From Cardinalis cardinalis (lineage: Eukaryota > Chordata > Aves > Passeriformes > Cardinalidae): a DNA stretch of 64,000 bases. The position numbers and the translations under genes were made by a program. Below, one piece after another: positions 38,212-50,336 of the stretch. Below the pieces are notes generated by a model. That model ran no database searches, was not told the origin of the DNA, and saw nothing but the letters and a program-made list of their open reading frames with translations. The stretch lies in the NCBI GenBank assembly GCA_014549065.1, contig JACDOX010000044.1, positions 5,250,801 to 5,314,800 of the forward strand, in the 5' to 3' direction. The first letter of the stretch is position 1; each line of letters opens with the position of its first letter.

Positions 38212-40171
38212 TTCCTGTAACTTTTTATTGTTCTGTAAACAAGCTGCTTCTTTGCTACACTGCCTTTCACATACATTATGCCAACCAACCTCCACGGCCC
38301 ATTTTTACTCACAGAGCTTCAAACTTACATGCTTTAGAAAATAACAAACAAAAGACAATCTTTAAAGACATAATAACAAAAACCTCCCACCTAACATGAC
38401 ACTACAGAAGNCTGAGCAGCTTCATGAGCAGTTTATATTAACAGCTGCTGTAAAACCAGTGGGAGCACAAGCCTACATTAAGATAATATTTGAGCTTTTC
38501 ACAACAAGAGACGAGCAGATCTGCAGAAATATAAAATAGTATTCAGAAAGGAGCCTGTGCTTGGACTTGTCTATTCAAGTGTGTCCTTCAGTAGGAAAGG
38601 CTGCTCATAATGCAACACCTCAATGCCATTCAGGCTCAGTCAGTTCTTACAGAGGCAGATGCTAAGTTGTACTGAGCAGAGCCTCTAGTGCACGACAAGC
38701 TCTAACCAGAAATGCAGCTTTCTCCAGTAAAAAGATTTGTTCAGAGTTCAAATTCACAAATATTAGGAAAATCACTGAAAATAAAATTCAACTGAGATAA
38801 AATTAAATATCATGTTTAAATCCCTTGAACCCAGGCTCTGTCACCAAGTGTTGCCTGGGAGAGTAACAGAGATTTTGAACTGATACTTAGGAGCTTTATG
38901 GATCTATAGCCTTCGAACTACTCCAAGTTGGTTTTTAATGCTAATTAATTTTATTCAAGATGAACACACATGTCTTTGTGACCCCTCAAGAAAATTTTGG
39001 GAAGAGGTCTGTGCAAAAGCACTTTGCTTGGCCACTGGAGTTAGGGGACAATGGTGACTTGAAAGTAAATAGAGGCGTTTGATGCACTGATAAACCCCCA
39101 GCAAATGGAGCAAAGTAACAGGACTATGCTGTAAACAGACAAAAAAATATCACAAAAAACTGTCATGAAACACACATATTTTTTCAGAAGCCTATGGAAG
39201 GCATGAATATACTTCATAATCAGTGACTTGAGACAAAAGGACCAAGATCAAGGGCTACCAAGTAACCTTGAACAGAACATTCTCAATCCCCTCAATCAGA
39301 ATTGTTCATTTCCGGCTAAAGTGGCTAAAACTTTCAATATTATTCATTTATTTTTCTCTTTTTTATTTTTTGAGGTAACGAGTCATACAAAATCATTCAT
39401 TGGATCTAACTCCATATTGCTTTCCTCCAATTTTTTAATTAGATCTGACAATTATTACCATAAAGCATAAATTATTTTTAAGCTACACTGAAGTAAACAC
39501 TCAGCAACATCTGCTTTGCTTTCATTGTTTATTAAAACTTATTCAGAACAACAGAAGTTTTAAATGCTCCATCACTAGTTGTTACTCTGAATTTAAATAC
39601 TTCCATCAGCTCTCCTCAGAAAAAGCAGCATACATCATTTTCCATCAAGACTAAAGAACAAAGAAATCTTCCCCTGGACCTCTAATGAGGGCAAAATCAT
39701 CCAATGGCACCACAGAACTTTACCAGCTGCTAAAAAAAAACAACAAAAAACTCAGTCACCAGTGTGGGACTGCTACTCTATGCTCCTAAAATCCACATCT
39801 CCATCCAGTTCAAAAGTCAGGGCTGCTCAAGGATTCAGTCATCTGCTTAAAAAATTAAAACCAACAGTGTGGAGAAGAAACCAGCACCAAGTAATTAGTT
39901 ATGGGGGAGTGAATTTAGTGTTATGTATCTGCAATATTGATGGATTCAGGCATGTGCCATGCATATATAGCTCTGCTTTGGAGATGCAAGATGCTGTTTG
40001 CTCTCTCACCTCTCTTTCTCCAAAGTTCTGTGCATGTTTCAAAATGAATTTGCATGATGATAAGGTTCGATTCTGTTAGCTTTCACTGGACTATATTAGC
40101 AACAGCAGGAAGAAAGAGAATAGAACACACCTTGCTAAGCAAGTTACCATGCATATACACACACACATCTA

Positions 40172-40276
40172 GAGAATCACAGTATCACCAAGGTTGGAAG
40201 AGATCTTTAAGACCATCAAGTCCAACCATCCACCCAGCACTGCCACTGTAACCCCTAAACCACTAAATCATCACCC
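40172..40276 (-). mobile_element. CR1 LINE 3' terminal fragment, minus strand
   Basis: AGAATCACAGTATCACCAAG, then AGATCTTTAAGACCATCAAG and TCCAACCATCCACCCAGCAC, are the inverted 3' UTR of an avian CR1. At about 40,276 the match stops and the adjacent sequence corresponds to a far more 5' part of the element. Confidence 0.92.
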
Positions 40277-40470
40277 AGCAGCAGATCCAGACACCTCCTG
40301 ATCCACCTGACAGTGGATCCCATCAGGGCCCACAGACTTGTGACTGCCAAATTGGCAGAGCAGGCCACTAATCGTTTCCTCATGGATTATGGGGACTTCA
40401 CTCATCTCCCCCTCACCAACTTCCAGCTCTGAGAGCCGGGTATCCTGGCCCTGGCATTGAAGACTAGGGC
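40277..40470 (-). mobile_element. CR1 LINE ORF2 fragment (early reverse transcriptase region), minus strand
   Basis: The minus-strand frame contains ETISGLLCQFGSHKSVGPDG followed by IHCQVDQEV. This matches the beginning of the reverse transcriptase domain of CR1 ORF2, a region normally about 2 kb or more upstream of the 3' end. It is on the same strand as the neighbouring 3' end at 40,172-40,276, so the copy lacks nearly all of the reverse transcriptase and the C-terminus. Confidence 0.8.
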
Positions 40471-43400
40471 AAAGAGTGGGCATTAAGTTCATGTGTATGT
40501 ATGTACACATTCCTACTCACACAAACTCCTGTGTAACACACATCTATGCAATGCTCAGTGTTCCCTAGAGCAGGAGACAACCAACACACTGGACACTGAC
40601 CTTAAGATCTCCTGAGACTGGAAACAGGAAGGTTGAGAGAGATTCCAGCACTGCAGAGCAAACATCACACACACATTAAGCAGCTCTGTCCTGTCCCACA
40701 GCCTGTGCTACTACTAGGCAGCCACACAAAAATTAGCTGTAAACCAAGCAGGAAGCTGATCCCAGGTGAAAACAGCCCAGCAAGATTACAAATTCAACAG
40801 AGATTTTAAAATTAGAGCTTCATTTCCCAGCTTGGTTGCCCATACAGCCACAGAAACAGATGGGAAATGAAGAGGGTTGATTTGGGGGTGGAGGGGAAGC
40901 AGTCAAAACTTGCACTGGAACATCTGTCCAAACTGCAGTTCTCAGGGAATGAAGAAAGGAAGGTAGAAAAATAACTTCTTTTTCCTGAGTTTTTGAAGAG
41001 ACTAGAAGGACCTACATATACCTTATTCATAGGATATGGCTTTGTTAGATAAATCACTAATTTGCCAGAAATCAGGAGCTTAGGGCTGCATTCTGGGAAG
41101 TTCCTCTCCCACCCACTAGCTCAGCATCCAGGGCACCTACCCAAGGGATGCCTTCCCACACGAGTCAAGGCAGACACATCTCCCAGCATCTGCCTTTTCA
41201 GACTTTTATGTCTGCAGTCCTTGAAAGAAAAAGGGAGAGCAGAGGTATAATTGCTCACGTTTGCAGGTTACTCCATGTTCTTGAAGAAAAAAAAGTCATG
41301 GAGGTACAAAAGCCCCTGCTGGGAGTCCCAGACCTAACATACAGGACTGCAGAGGAGCTAACAGGAGGAATCACTTGTGTGCCACCACGCTTGCATTTAT
41401 TTTTGTGATATTTAAGGTACATGTCTTACACCAGCTGAAGTGAGAGCTCCTCCTGGGCACAAGCTCTGTGAAGATCAGGGACCATTTCAATTCCTCTCCA
41501 TGCACTTCCTGATGGATCAGCTTCGCTGTGCCAGGTACCAGCTTATCACACAGATTCACATTTGAATTGGAGATGCACTGCAAGCCAAGGAGAGTAATTT
41601 CCTGGGGTGGGATTCACCTTCTCCATCTTAAGGTATCTGCAATGTAAATGTCTCTATCTGAGTTTGGCACCTTAGGCTCCCTTTACAGTCAGTGAAGAGA
41701 AATAATCTTTTTAGGATGCGATTCATCTGACATATTTTAAAGGTCTACATGAGAAGGAAAGCAATCATGTCTCAAAAGTGCCTGCCTTTTTCCATTAGAC
41801 AGAAGGTCAGTTTAAATTATTAGCTTTCTTACAGACATCTCAGACCAGATAAACAAAACTTACCTCATCTTTCTGCTTTTAAAAAACAAAACAAAAACAA
41901 AAAACAATTCACAAAAAACAATCCCAAATAAACAAACCCACACAAAAGCCCATCTCCCAAAAAAACCCCAAAATCAAAACAAAAGACCACAACAGCCAGA
42001 CAGACTGATCCCATGGCAAAAGCGGGATGCAGAATAAAAGAATAAAGTTATAAAAATACCAATTAGCTATTCAAACAAGGCAGAACAATGCCTGCTTCCT
42101 GCCCACCACACTTCAGCACTGCAATAAAAGCTCACTAATGAGCCAGTTAACCACACTAGGCTTATTCACTGCCTACAGCAGTGACCAGCTCGACCACCAA
42201 ACGTGTCCCAGTGGATGCTCCCCAGCTGCAGCTCAGCCCAACTCAATGTCTGGGCAGACATCTCGAAAGCAAGGCAGGCTGCTCACTGGGACCTTCTTCT
42301 AGATCCTTGACTAGCTCAAATAATTTTGTTCAGGAAGAGAAAAAGGCAAAGTTGCAAGAGTGTCATACTCATCAAAAAGCAGCCAGCAGAAGCTCAAGAA
42401 ATTTGGAGCCAAGGTTAGTTGTAAAGAAAAGCTAAGCATTTGTCACTAGAAAAATATACACAGGCAGGATCCAAGCATCAACCACTATTTCTGAATAAAG
42501 CAATTTAAAAAAAGAAAAAATTTTGTATCTTTATTCCTTTCATATCTTAACTATAACAGCTACTATTTCTGGAACAGCAACAATATCTAAGGTATCTCCA
42601 AAATTCACAGGCTTTGGCACATTGTGATTTTGGTGAAGTTGCTGTATCTTGCAACTTCCCACTGGAGTGTTCAAATATCATTTTTAATCAGTGGCATACT
42701 TAGAGCTGTCCAAAGTGAAAAGACATGAAACGATAAAGGTCAGCACGTGGGCTGAAGGCAGTTCAGCAGATGAATCACGGGGCACAAGGGGATTTATACC
42801 CTGTCACACTCGTACAACTGAACTCAATTCTTCTGCTGCCTGGTCCTGCAGGCAACAGTCCTGTTAATCATAACATTATAATATATATACAATACATAAG
42901 AGGTGGATAATAACCTCTAAGTTATCAGGTATCAGTAAAATAAAAGCGACGAGACATTGTACTTTTAAATGAAACTTTAATTTCCCCCTTATTTTAGCAA
43001 TATTACGAGTCACCACTAGATTACTTTTCAAATGTGTCTCCACATTGAATGAAGCAGATATTTTCAAGCCTCTTCAAGCTGATTCACCCTTTACTTTTTC
43101 AAGCAACCTCTTACATGACTAATGTGCAGGAAAATTCAAGTCCACAACATTCAGCTCTCAATTAGAGGCTATTTTTAATTAGCTACAAACACTATATCCA
43201 AAGACTGTATCAGCAGCAACTGGCCTGAATCAACACAGAGTTTTTTGAGGAAAACAAACAAAGCAAGCCCACACAAGAAAACCTCATCTGGCCTTCATCC
43301 AAGCATGCAAACTAAGGGACATTTCCATATCACACTGAAGATTTCAGTGCACTGGCCAAAACCAAATTAATAAGGGAAAGACAGCTTCTTCTCAGTTTAA

Positions 43401-46400
43401 TGACAGAAACTGTTTCTTTACCATACCCTTACCTGACCAGAACAGTATAGAGACAAGCACAACAAAATCATACCAACATGAAAAAAGAGGAAACACATTT
43501 TTCATTGGTCTGCTATCCCAAAATATAAATGAAAACCAATCAGCAAGGTGGTGGGAAAACTCAAAAGGGAAGGAGAAGAAAAAAAGTCCCCATCCATCCC
43601 TTCATAATCTCTTGACTGCACCCAGAAAATGGAGGCAACCACAAGGCTGTCTGCTCATCCTCCTCCATCGGCACACGCCGATACCGTTTTTGCCATGATG
43701 TGACACCAGCACCTAGAGCTGAACACCAAAGGGCAAACATTGCAAGGCTACATCAAGATTTCACAACGTGATTTATTTGTGGCTCCCGGCAGGTCCTCCC
43801 AGATGATGAAGTGTCTTGCCAGCAGCTGAAATCTTGATACCGAGACCACAGATCTGCACTGAACAAAGCGTTGCTCCTGCTATTATTTTATCTCATCCTG
43901 CTCATGAACGATGCCCTGATTAATTTAAATAACTGCTTCTTGTTACAATAGCACCAGTAGATACACATTGATCATCTTTACATACCCTAGATGCTGGACA
44001 TAATAAGTCTGGAAATGAAAGTGAAGAAACTAAAGAAAATGGAGTCGGCATCCAGCTAGGAAAAGCTGGAGTAGTAGCCAGGAATCAGCCCCTGCTTTGC
44101 TGGAAGGGAAGATACTTTGTCAGGACACAAAAGGATCCTCCTTTCTCCCTCAATCAACAGCAAATTAGCAAGGAGGCTGGAAAACTTAGCATAATTACAC
44201 AGCAACCTTTGAACCTTATTACTGCATACACACACAGGTTTAACTGTATGGCTGTCATTAGTCCCTTACTCCCTAACACAAATTAGCCGTGTTAGGCAAA
44301 ATTAGACAAAAACTCAACAGGAGTAGTAAGCAAGAAATGTTACCAAGTGCAATAATTAGTATGCACTTCAACTGGACACCTTGCACTGCCTCCAACATGG
44401 GCACTATCCCCTTCCCACAGGTTTTGTAGCATCTGGCAAAGGGGGTTCCCTTGAGCTCTAAGGAGGAACTTTCCCTTCCTTGTGGGATTTGCCACTGAGA
44501 GGGCTGGTACATCTGGGACCTTCAGCCTCAAAGTCCATGCAACTGTACAAAGTCCTCAAGTTCTGCACAGGTGACTTCCAGACAGGAAAAAGGGACTATA
44601 AAATACCTCCTGCTCCCATGCACCTTTGCAAGGGGCAACCACATCTCTCAGGATGGAAGCATCACTGCTGCTTTCACAATGTGCACCAACCCAACCAACA
44701 CAACCAGCACATGTGGCAAGTATTTTTTATTTTAATTTTTAAAAATAGCCTAGCTTTAGGAGAAACAAAATGCTAGTAAAGAATGCCACCTCTTTTTTAA
44801 ACAACGACAGTGGTGGATTTTTTGGCTCATTTTCGAGTCCCACTGAAAGTTCAAAATTAGGGGAAATGCTATAGCTCTGCAGCACCTACATAAAAAAAAG
44901 AACAAAAATTTTAAATATTACAACAAGATGTCATTCTCAATTCAGAAATAAATTATCAGACTCAGCTCAGGAACAGATACATATGGAGTTACTTGGACCA
45001 AGTTAACTCTATAGAAGAGCAGATGTCAAGTAGACTTCAGTCCAGTGAATTTTCCATCTTCCTTTTCCTGTCTGACCATAGTAACGGACCATTACTTTTC
45101 TAGCAGGCTGTGCTTTCATATGTAAATTTTATCTCCATAAAGGACCATTTTAAAATGTTTGGGGTTTTTTTAAGGCTGGATTATAACCTAGTTTCCACAC
45201 AGGGACCCAGATGAAACAAAGCCTGTCTGAGCACCTCACTGAGTTCCAACTAGAGCCAAGAACACCTGCCATCCTTGTGCAACCAGGAAAATGGTTATAA
45301 ACCCAGCTCTCCTTGCCCTTACCCTTCCTTTTTGTCTGCCACCATCCCAGGATGATGATTTCATGGCAGGCAGTTCCACCACCCTCAGAACCAAGCCAGC
45401 CCAGGGGACACCATCTAGGATGCTCAAAAAGAATCATGTTGCTGGTCTTTGACTCATGGCTCTGGGCTTGTAGTCTCTGTTAAAGAGACAACTCCTATCC
45501 AGCTGCAGATATGGAAGATACTAAATATGATGGTCAGCTACATGCTTACAGGCCACACTCCTCCTCCACAAATCACCTCGCAAGGAGAAACTATCCCTGA
45601 AGCTCAGGTAAACATCATGGAAAAATATGCAGGGCTCACAGACACATGAATTCCTGTGCTTCACATCCAGCCTCAAAAAATCTGCATTTGGTATCTGTTG
45701 GGATTAGCTGTGCAGTAGGAGAGAAAAAATATATGCATAATTCTAAATTATCAGAAAGTCCTGAGAGCTGTCCAGCTCCTAGGAAAAACAATCCCCTTAA
45801 CCCCAAGGTGGGCAGCTTGGTACCTCAAGACATCATTAAGGCATGGAACTCACATCTTATCTCAACTCCTATAAGGAAAGGTTTTGAGTTTACCTCTAGA
45901 AGAAGGAATCACTTCATCACCATCCATCCTAATGTAAAGGCAGCTGCTCTATAATGCAGGGAAGCAGTGGGGCAGATCGGGATTGATCAAAACCCAGTTT
46001 TGCAGCAGAGGCACTCTGGGGCTCCTTTCCTTTAAAAGTGGAATTCCTCCTTTTTTTTGCAGGGGAAGGCTAAGTCACTCAGAAAACTCACACATCCACC
46101 CTTCAAAGTCACGACAACCCACTACTGAAAAAGGAAGTTTAAAATAATATACTTCCAGGTACTCATGTTCTCAGCTTCACATTGGGATAAGCAAGTCATG
46201 TAGCTGTGTGTCAGCACCTGAAAAACCTGTGCAGTTCACACATTCAATGAATTTTTATCCCAGTGAGTTGTATGGAAAACAACAATGAAGTCCACTGTTT
46301 TGTTGAAAAAACAGATATATACCACTAATGTTTCAAAAATGAAAGCTCCTGCGGAATATTTTTTCCCTGGTGAAGGGAAAAAAGGGTTCCACAGTAGCTG

Positions 46401-46430
46401 TGCCCAATAAAAAAGCATTGTGCTTTTAAT
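40471..46430. other. Gene-free sequence, mostly unique
   Basis: No exon, RNA gene or transposable element is recognised in about 6 kb, apart from an A/C tract at 41,880-41,990 listed separately. Open frames are all under 105 codons and match nothing known to me. Confidence 0.5.
41880..41990 (+). repeat. A/C-rich low-complexity tract
   Basis: About 110 bases consist almost wholly of A and C (AAAACAAAAACAAAA, CCCAAATAAACAAACCCAC and similar), with only a few T and G. It belongs to the same compositional class as the tracts at 6,315, 15,219, 61,179 and 62,601. Confidence 0.85.
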
Positions 46431-47003
46431 TGTCATGGTTTAACCCCAGCTGGCAACCAAGCCCCACACAGCTGCTCACCTGCTCCCCACAACCAAGTGG
46501 TTCACACTAAAAGTGAGAACACTCATGGATTGAGATAAGGGCAGTTTAATAGGTAAAGCAAAAGCTGTGCAGGCAAGCAGAGCAAAACAAGCACTTTATC
46601 CACCACTTCCCATGGGCAGCCATCCCCCAGGTAAGCAGGGCTCCATTGCACACAGTGGTTATTTGGGAAGACAAAAAGTCACCACTCCAAATGTCTTCCA
46701 CTTCCTTCATCTTCCCCCAGCTCTAAATGCTGAGCATGATGCCATATGGTATGAAATATCCCTCGGGTCAGCTGGGATCAGCTGTCCTGGCTGTGTTCCC
46801 CTCCCAGCTCCTTCTGCACCCTCGGCCTCCCCACTGGTGGGGTGGGGTGAGAGGCAGAAGAGGCCTTGACACTGTGCAAGAGCTGCTCAGCAGTGACCAA
46901 AATACTCCTGCATTATTGACACTGTTTCCAGCACAAATCCCAAACACAGCCCCACAAAAACTACTGCGAAAAAATTAACTCTAGCCCAGCCAAAACCAGT
47001 TCA
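46431..47003 (-). mobile_element. Solo LTR of an avian endogenous retrovirus, minus strand
   Basis: I recognise this roughly 573-bp unit as an LTR family widespread in bird genomes, most likely of the ERVL group. It has TG...CA termini: the minus strand starts TGAACTGGTTTTGGCTGG at 47,003 and ends CCATGACA at 46,431. On the minus strand a degenerate TATA position (GCATTTAGAG, about 46,721-46,730) precedes a polyadenylation-like TATTAAA (46,545-46,551), giving U3-R-U5 order right to left. No gag, pol or env remnant and no second LTR lies nearby, so it is a solo LTR left by recombination. The flanking bases (TTAAT on the left, CTGAC on the right) do not form a target-site duplication. The exact group assignment is from memory. 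Confidence 0.85.
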
Positions 47004-48970
47004 CTGACGATAAAAACACGTAAGACAAGAATATTTACCCACATTTCACATCTTGCTGGACGCAATACAAGAGTTAAACACCTTGTGGTGAAGTCTCCCT
47101 TCATCCCACTGATTTGGAATTATCATAAAAACATAGGACTGCTTAAGGGCATCAGAACTGATGACAGGAGTCAGCTACCATCAACTACATCAGCACTGAC
47201 CACAGGAGTTAAATCCCTGCTTGGAGATTTGTGTGTTTTGATTTCTTTTACTTCTACAAAATTCAAGCATCTAAAAGCTCTAGCTAAAGGATAAGATTAT
47301 TGATACAGAGCTAGATATATACATGCATCACTTGATATGCCAAACCATATACCAACAGGGCAGTCCTGAAATGTGTAAATCTTGATCTGAAAATAATTCT
47401 CGGCAAAACCGGGGCCTGAATCTGCAACATGTGGTAACTCCCCTAAATTCTATTCTCACACCTGTGCTCTTGTGCTATCTTCTCCCCCCAATCACATTGC
47501 AAAACTCTACACCAAAAAAAAATAAAAAGTCCAACCCCAGAACACGTTGCACAGCTGTCTCACTGTCACATCTATTATTCAAGAAAGGTCTCATTGAATA
47601 AATGTCTGTTCAGAGGCTCTAAACAAATTTCATTTCTGAACACCACTGTCTGCAGCCCAGCAAGCCATTTCACCAAGATAAGATCACACATTTAATCAAA
47701 CGCTTCAAAAAAGAAATACACACCGAGTTTGCTTAATAACGTCAAATAATAAAAGTGCAGCACTGGCAGCATACTAATTTTTAGTGCTCTTTCTTCTTTG
47801 AGGTTTGTCTCAATAGTCAAGGTCAACCGTACATGGGATTTCTTCTAATTAGGGCTTCTGGTAATGGAAGACCTGCCTACTCTCACCACTTAGCCATGGT
47901 TTTCCCTACAATGAAAACATCTCTCTTTCATTTTAAATTAAATCACTGCAGCATCCCACCCAAGTACAGAAGACAAAACTGCATAACTCTGCTAATTCAA
48001 TAGAGGACGCAAATGAAAGAAACAAAAACCACAACTTTGTGGTCAACAAGCAAATCATCCATACAAATATCTATGGTATAAAAGTAAAAGTGATTTACAG
48101 GAGAAAAAAAAAACCAAAATGTGATTATCTGCTTGATGTTTAACTATAGCTCCTACTGCATTACAGCACAGACCTATTTTGAGTTAGAAACTGGGAGTGG
48201 ACTTGGCATCCTTAGGCCAAAATACACTTTGCTCTTCATTTTATTGTAGTTGTAAGAGGAACCAGCCCAAAAATCCAGCATTATGTTACTACTACTGCAA
48301 AATACATCTGTATTACTGCAGACCAGACTTAAATGGTATTCTTCACTAGCTTGTCTATTACTCTGTTTATTACTAATTACTTATTTAAGTATTCAGCTTT
48401 ACCACAATGACAACTGCTGAAATAGGCTTCACCCCCAAATTACATGAACTTGGGATAACTGTGGACTCTTGCTGTGCTCAAGCCTGCAGCTTGAAAAGGG
48501 TCAAACAAAAGCTGGCATCCTCACCCTTACAGCCTGGCTCATAGGTTATGCTGGGCTGCCCTTTGCTTCCTCGGGATGAGGGAGCAACCAAGCATAAAAG
48601 CATTGGAGAAGACAACCCCCCATCTGCTGCTGCCAAATCTTAAGACAAACAGTGAGGCAGCTCTGTGATATATTCCACACCATATCACATTTTCTCTGTC
48701 AAAAACATCCCTACAGACACTGAGGAGGTCCAGATTCTCCCCTTGAACAGGAAAATTGCAGCTTAGCTTAGGCTGGCATAAACAACTGCTTGAGTCTATT
48801 GGCAAACATCTTTCTACGTGTTTCAAACATCTTGAGTTTCACCCAGGGTCTCAGCTCCACTGCAAACACAGGGCTGCTCAGCTGGGAATATCCTCGTGTG
48901 CTCAGGGATGTGTGCCTGTATTTCTCACCAAAGCAAGGTTACTTACACAGGTATCATTCCCTTGTTGCAG
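47004..48970. other. Gene-free unique sequence
   Basis: No exon, RNA gene or repeat is recognised. The part at 48,540-48,960, immediately 5' of the CR1 reverse transcriptase fragment, does not obviously match CR1. Confidence 0.5.
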
Positions 48971-48971
48971 T

Positions 48972-49690
48972 GGGTATTGTCTACCTCGACTTCAGCAAGG
49001 CTTTAGACACTATCTCTCACAACATCCTCACAGGCCAGCATAGCAAGCATGGAAAGGATGAGGGTACAGTGCGGTGGACTGAGAACCGGCTGAACCGCAG
49101 GTCCCAGAAGTCACAGTCACTGCACAGGGTTCATCTGGAGGCCTGTCACTGGTGCTGTCCCCACGGTTCAATACTGGGCCCGGTTAATCAGTGACTTGGA
49201 CAAAGGGACAGATGCCCCCTCAGCAAATTCAGGGATGACACAAGCCAGGGAGGAGTGACCAATTCCCCAGAGAGATGTGCAGCCCTTCAGGAGAAATAAT
49301 ATGAAACCATCTGAAAATCAGCAAAGGCAAATGCAGGGTCCCACATCTGAGGCAGAATAACACACACACCAGCACAGGCTGGGGCTGACCTGCCAGGAAG
49401 CAGCTCCATGGAGAAGGACCTCAAGGTCCTGGTGGACAACCAGCTGTCCATGACCCAGCCAGGTATCCATGTCTTGTGGCCAAGCAGGCCCCTGGTATCT
49501 GAGGTTCATTAGGAACAGCATTGCCAGGAGGTCAAGGGAGGTGATCCTGCCCCTCTACTCAGCCTTTGTGAGGCCTCACCTGGAACACTGTGTCCAGTTC
49601 CGGCTCCTCAGGACATGAGGCATGGAACTCTTGGAGTGAGTCCAGTGGCCATGAAAGATCAGGAGGAGCCTAGAGCATAAAGGGACTGAA
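48972..49690 (+). mobile_element. CR1 LINE ORF2 (reverse transcriptase) remnant, plus strand
   Basis: The translation contains VGIVYLDFSKALDTISHNIL, which is reverse transcriptase motif A with its aspartate, then HGSILGPVNQ (motif B region). A different frame follows with ILPLYSAFVRPHLEHCVQF and SLEHK. The catalytic motif C region (usually FADD) is lost: the sequence there reads KFRDDTSQGGV at best, after frameshifts. Stops and frame changes make this a dead copy. It is the 5' part of an outer CR1 element that resumes at 49,917. It is the longest reverse transcriptase remnant in the window. Confidence 0.92.
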
Positions 49691-49694
49691 GCAT

Positions 49695-49914
49695 TTATGG
49701 AAGAAATTCTTCACTGTGAGGGTGATGAGGCACAGGCACAGGATGCCCAGAGAGGCTGTAGATGCCCAGGCAATGAGTGTTCAAGGCCAGGCTGGATGAG
49801 GCATTGACCAACCTGGTCCAGTTGGGAGATATCCCTGCCCATGGAAGGGGTTTGGTTGAGATGATCTTTAAGGTCCCTTCCAATCCAAACCATTCTATGA
49901 TTCCATGATCCTGC
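49695..49914 (+). mobile_element. CR1 LINE 3' end nested inside another CR1
   Basis: This short 5'-truncated CR1 starts near GGAAGAAATTCTTCACTGTG, continues with the ORF2 terminus (GTTCAAGGCCAGGCTGGATG), and ends CCAAACCATTCTATGATTCC, the ATTCTATGA-type tail. It closely resembles the 17,812-18,083 copy. It sits between two halves of a different CR1 whose 3' tail is of the GATTCAGTGAT type. Confidence 0.9.
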
Positions 49915-49916
49915 TT

Positions 49917-50336
49917 CTCTTATCGAGATAGCAATAACAGGCTAAGAGAGCTGGGCCTGTTCAGCCTCAAGAAGAGATGACTGAGAAGGGATCTCATCCA
50001 TGTCTGTGAGCATCCAAAGGGAGGCGTCAAGGGGATGTTTCCAGCCTCTTCTCAGTGGTGCCAAGCAATAGGACAAGAGGCAACAGGCAAAAACTGAGGT
50101 ACAGGAAGTTCCACCTGAACATGAGGAAGAACTTTTTTTACTGTGTGGGTAACCGAGCACTGAAACAGATTGCCCAAAAAAGATTCTGAGTCTCCCTGAC
50201 TGAGGATATTCAAGGACAGTCTGGATGCAAACCTGTGCAATGTGCTCTAGGATGATCCTGCATCAGTAGGGAGGTTGGATCAAATGACCCAGGGTGGTCA
50301 CTTCCAATCTCATCCATCCTGTGATTCAGTGATTTC
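49917..50336 (+). mobile_element. CR1 LINE 3' part, continuation of the outer copy
   Basis: The sequence resumes with TCTTATCGAGATAG and then translates as NRLRELGLFSLKKR, the peptide expected directly after SLEHK in CR1 ORF2. It continues through the ORF2 end and a distinct 3' UTR to CATCCTGTGATTCAGTGATT. The tail type differs from the nested copy at 49,695-49,914, supporting two subfamilies. Together with 48,972-49,690 it forms one roughly 1.1-kb outer element. Confidence 0.9.

Larger units (their letters stand above)
32136..40171. other. Gene-free sequence, mostly unique
   Basis: About 8 kb has no recognised exon or transposable element. A cluster of single unresolved bases lies at 35,839, 35,904, 36,331, 37,270, 37,333 and 38,411. 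A small hairpin at 32,776, a possible conserved block at 36,170-36,740 and a 20-bp duplication at 38,172 are listed separately. A T-rich patch occurs at 37,379-37,420. Confidence 0.5.

Noticed and set aside
48790..49194. 134-codon frame with reverse transcriptase motif as a functional enzyme
   Set aside because: CR1 remnant with frameshifts and stops, missing motif C and interrupted by another CR1.
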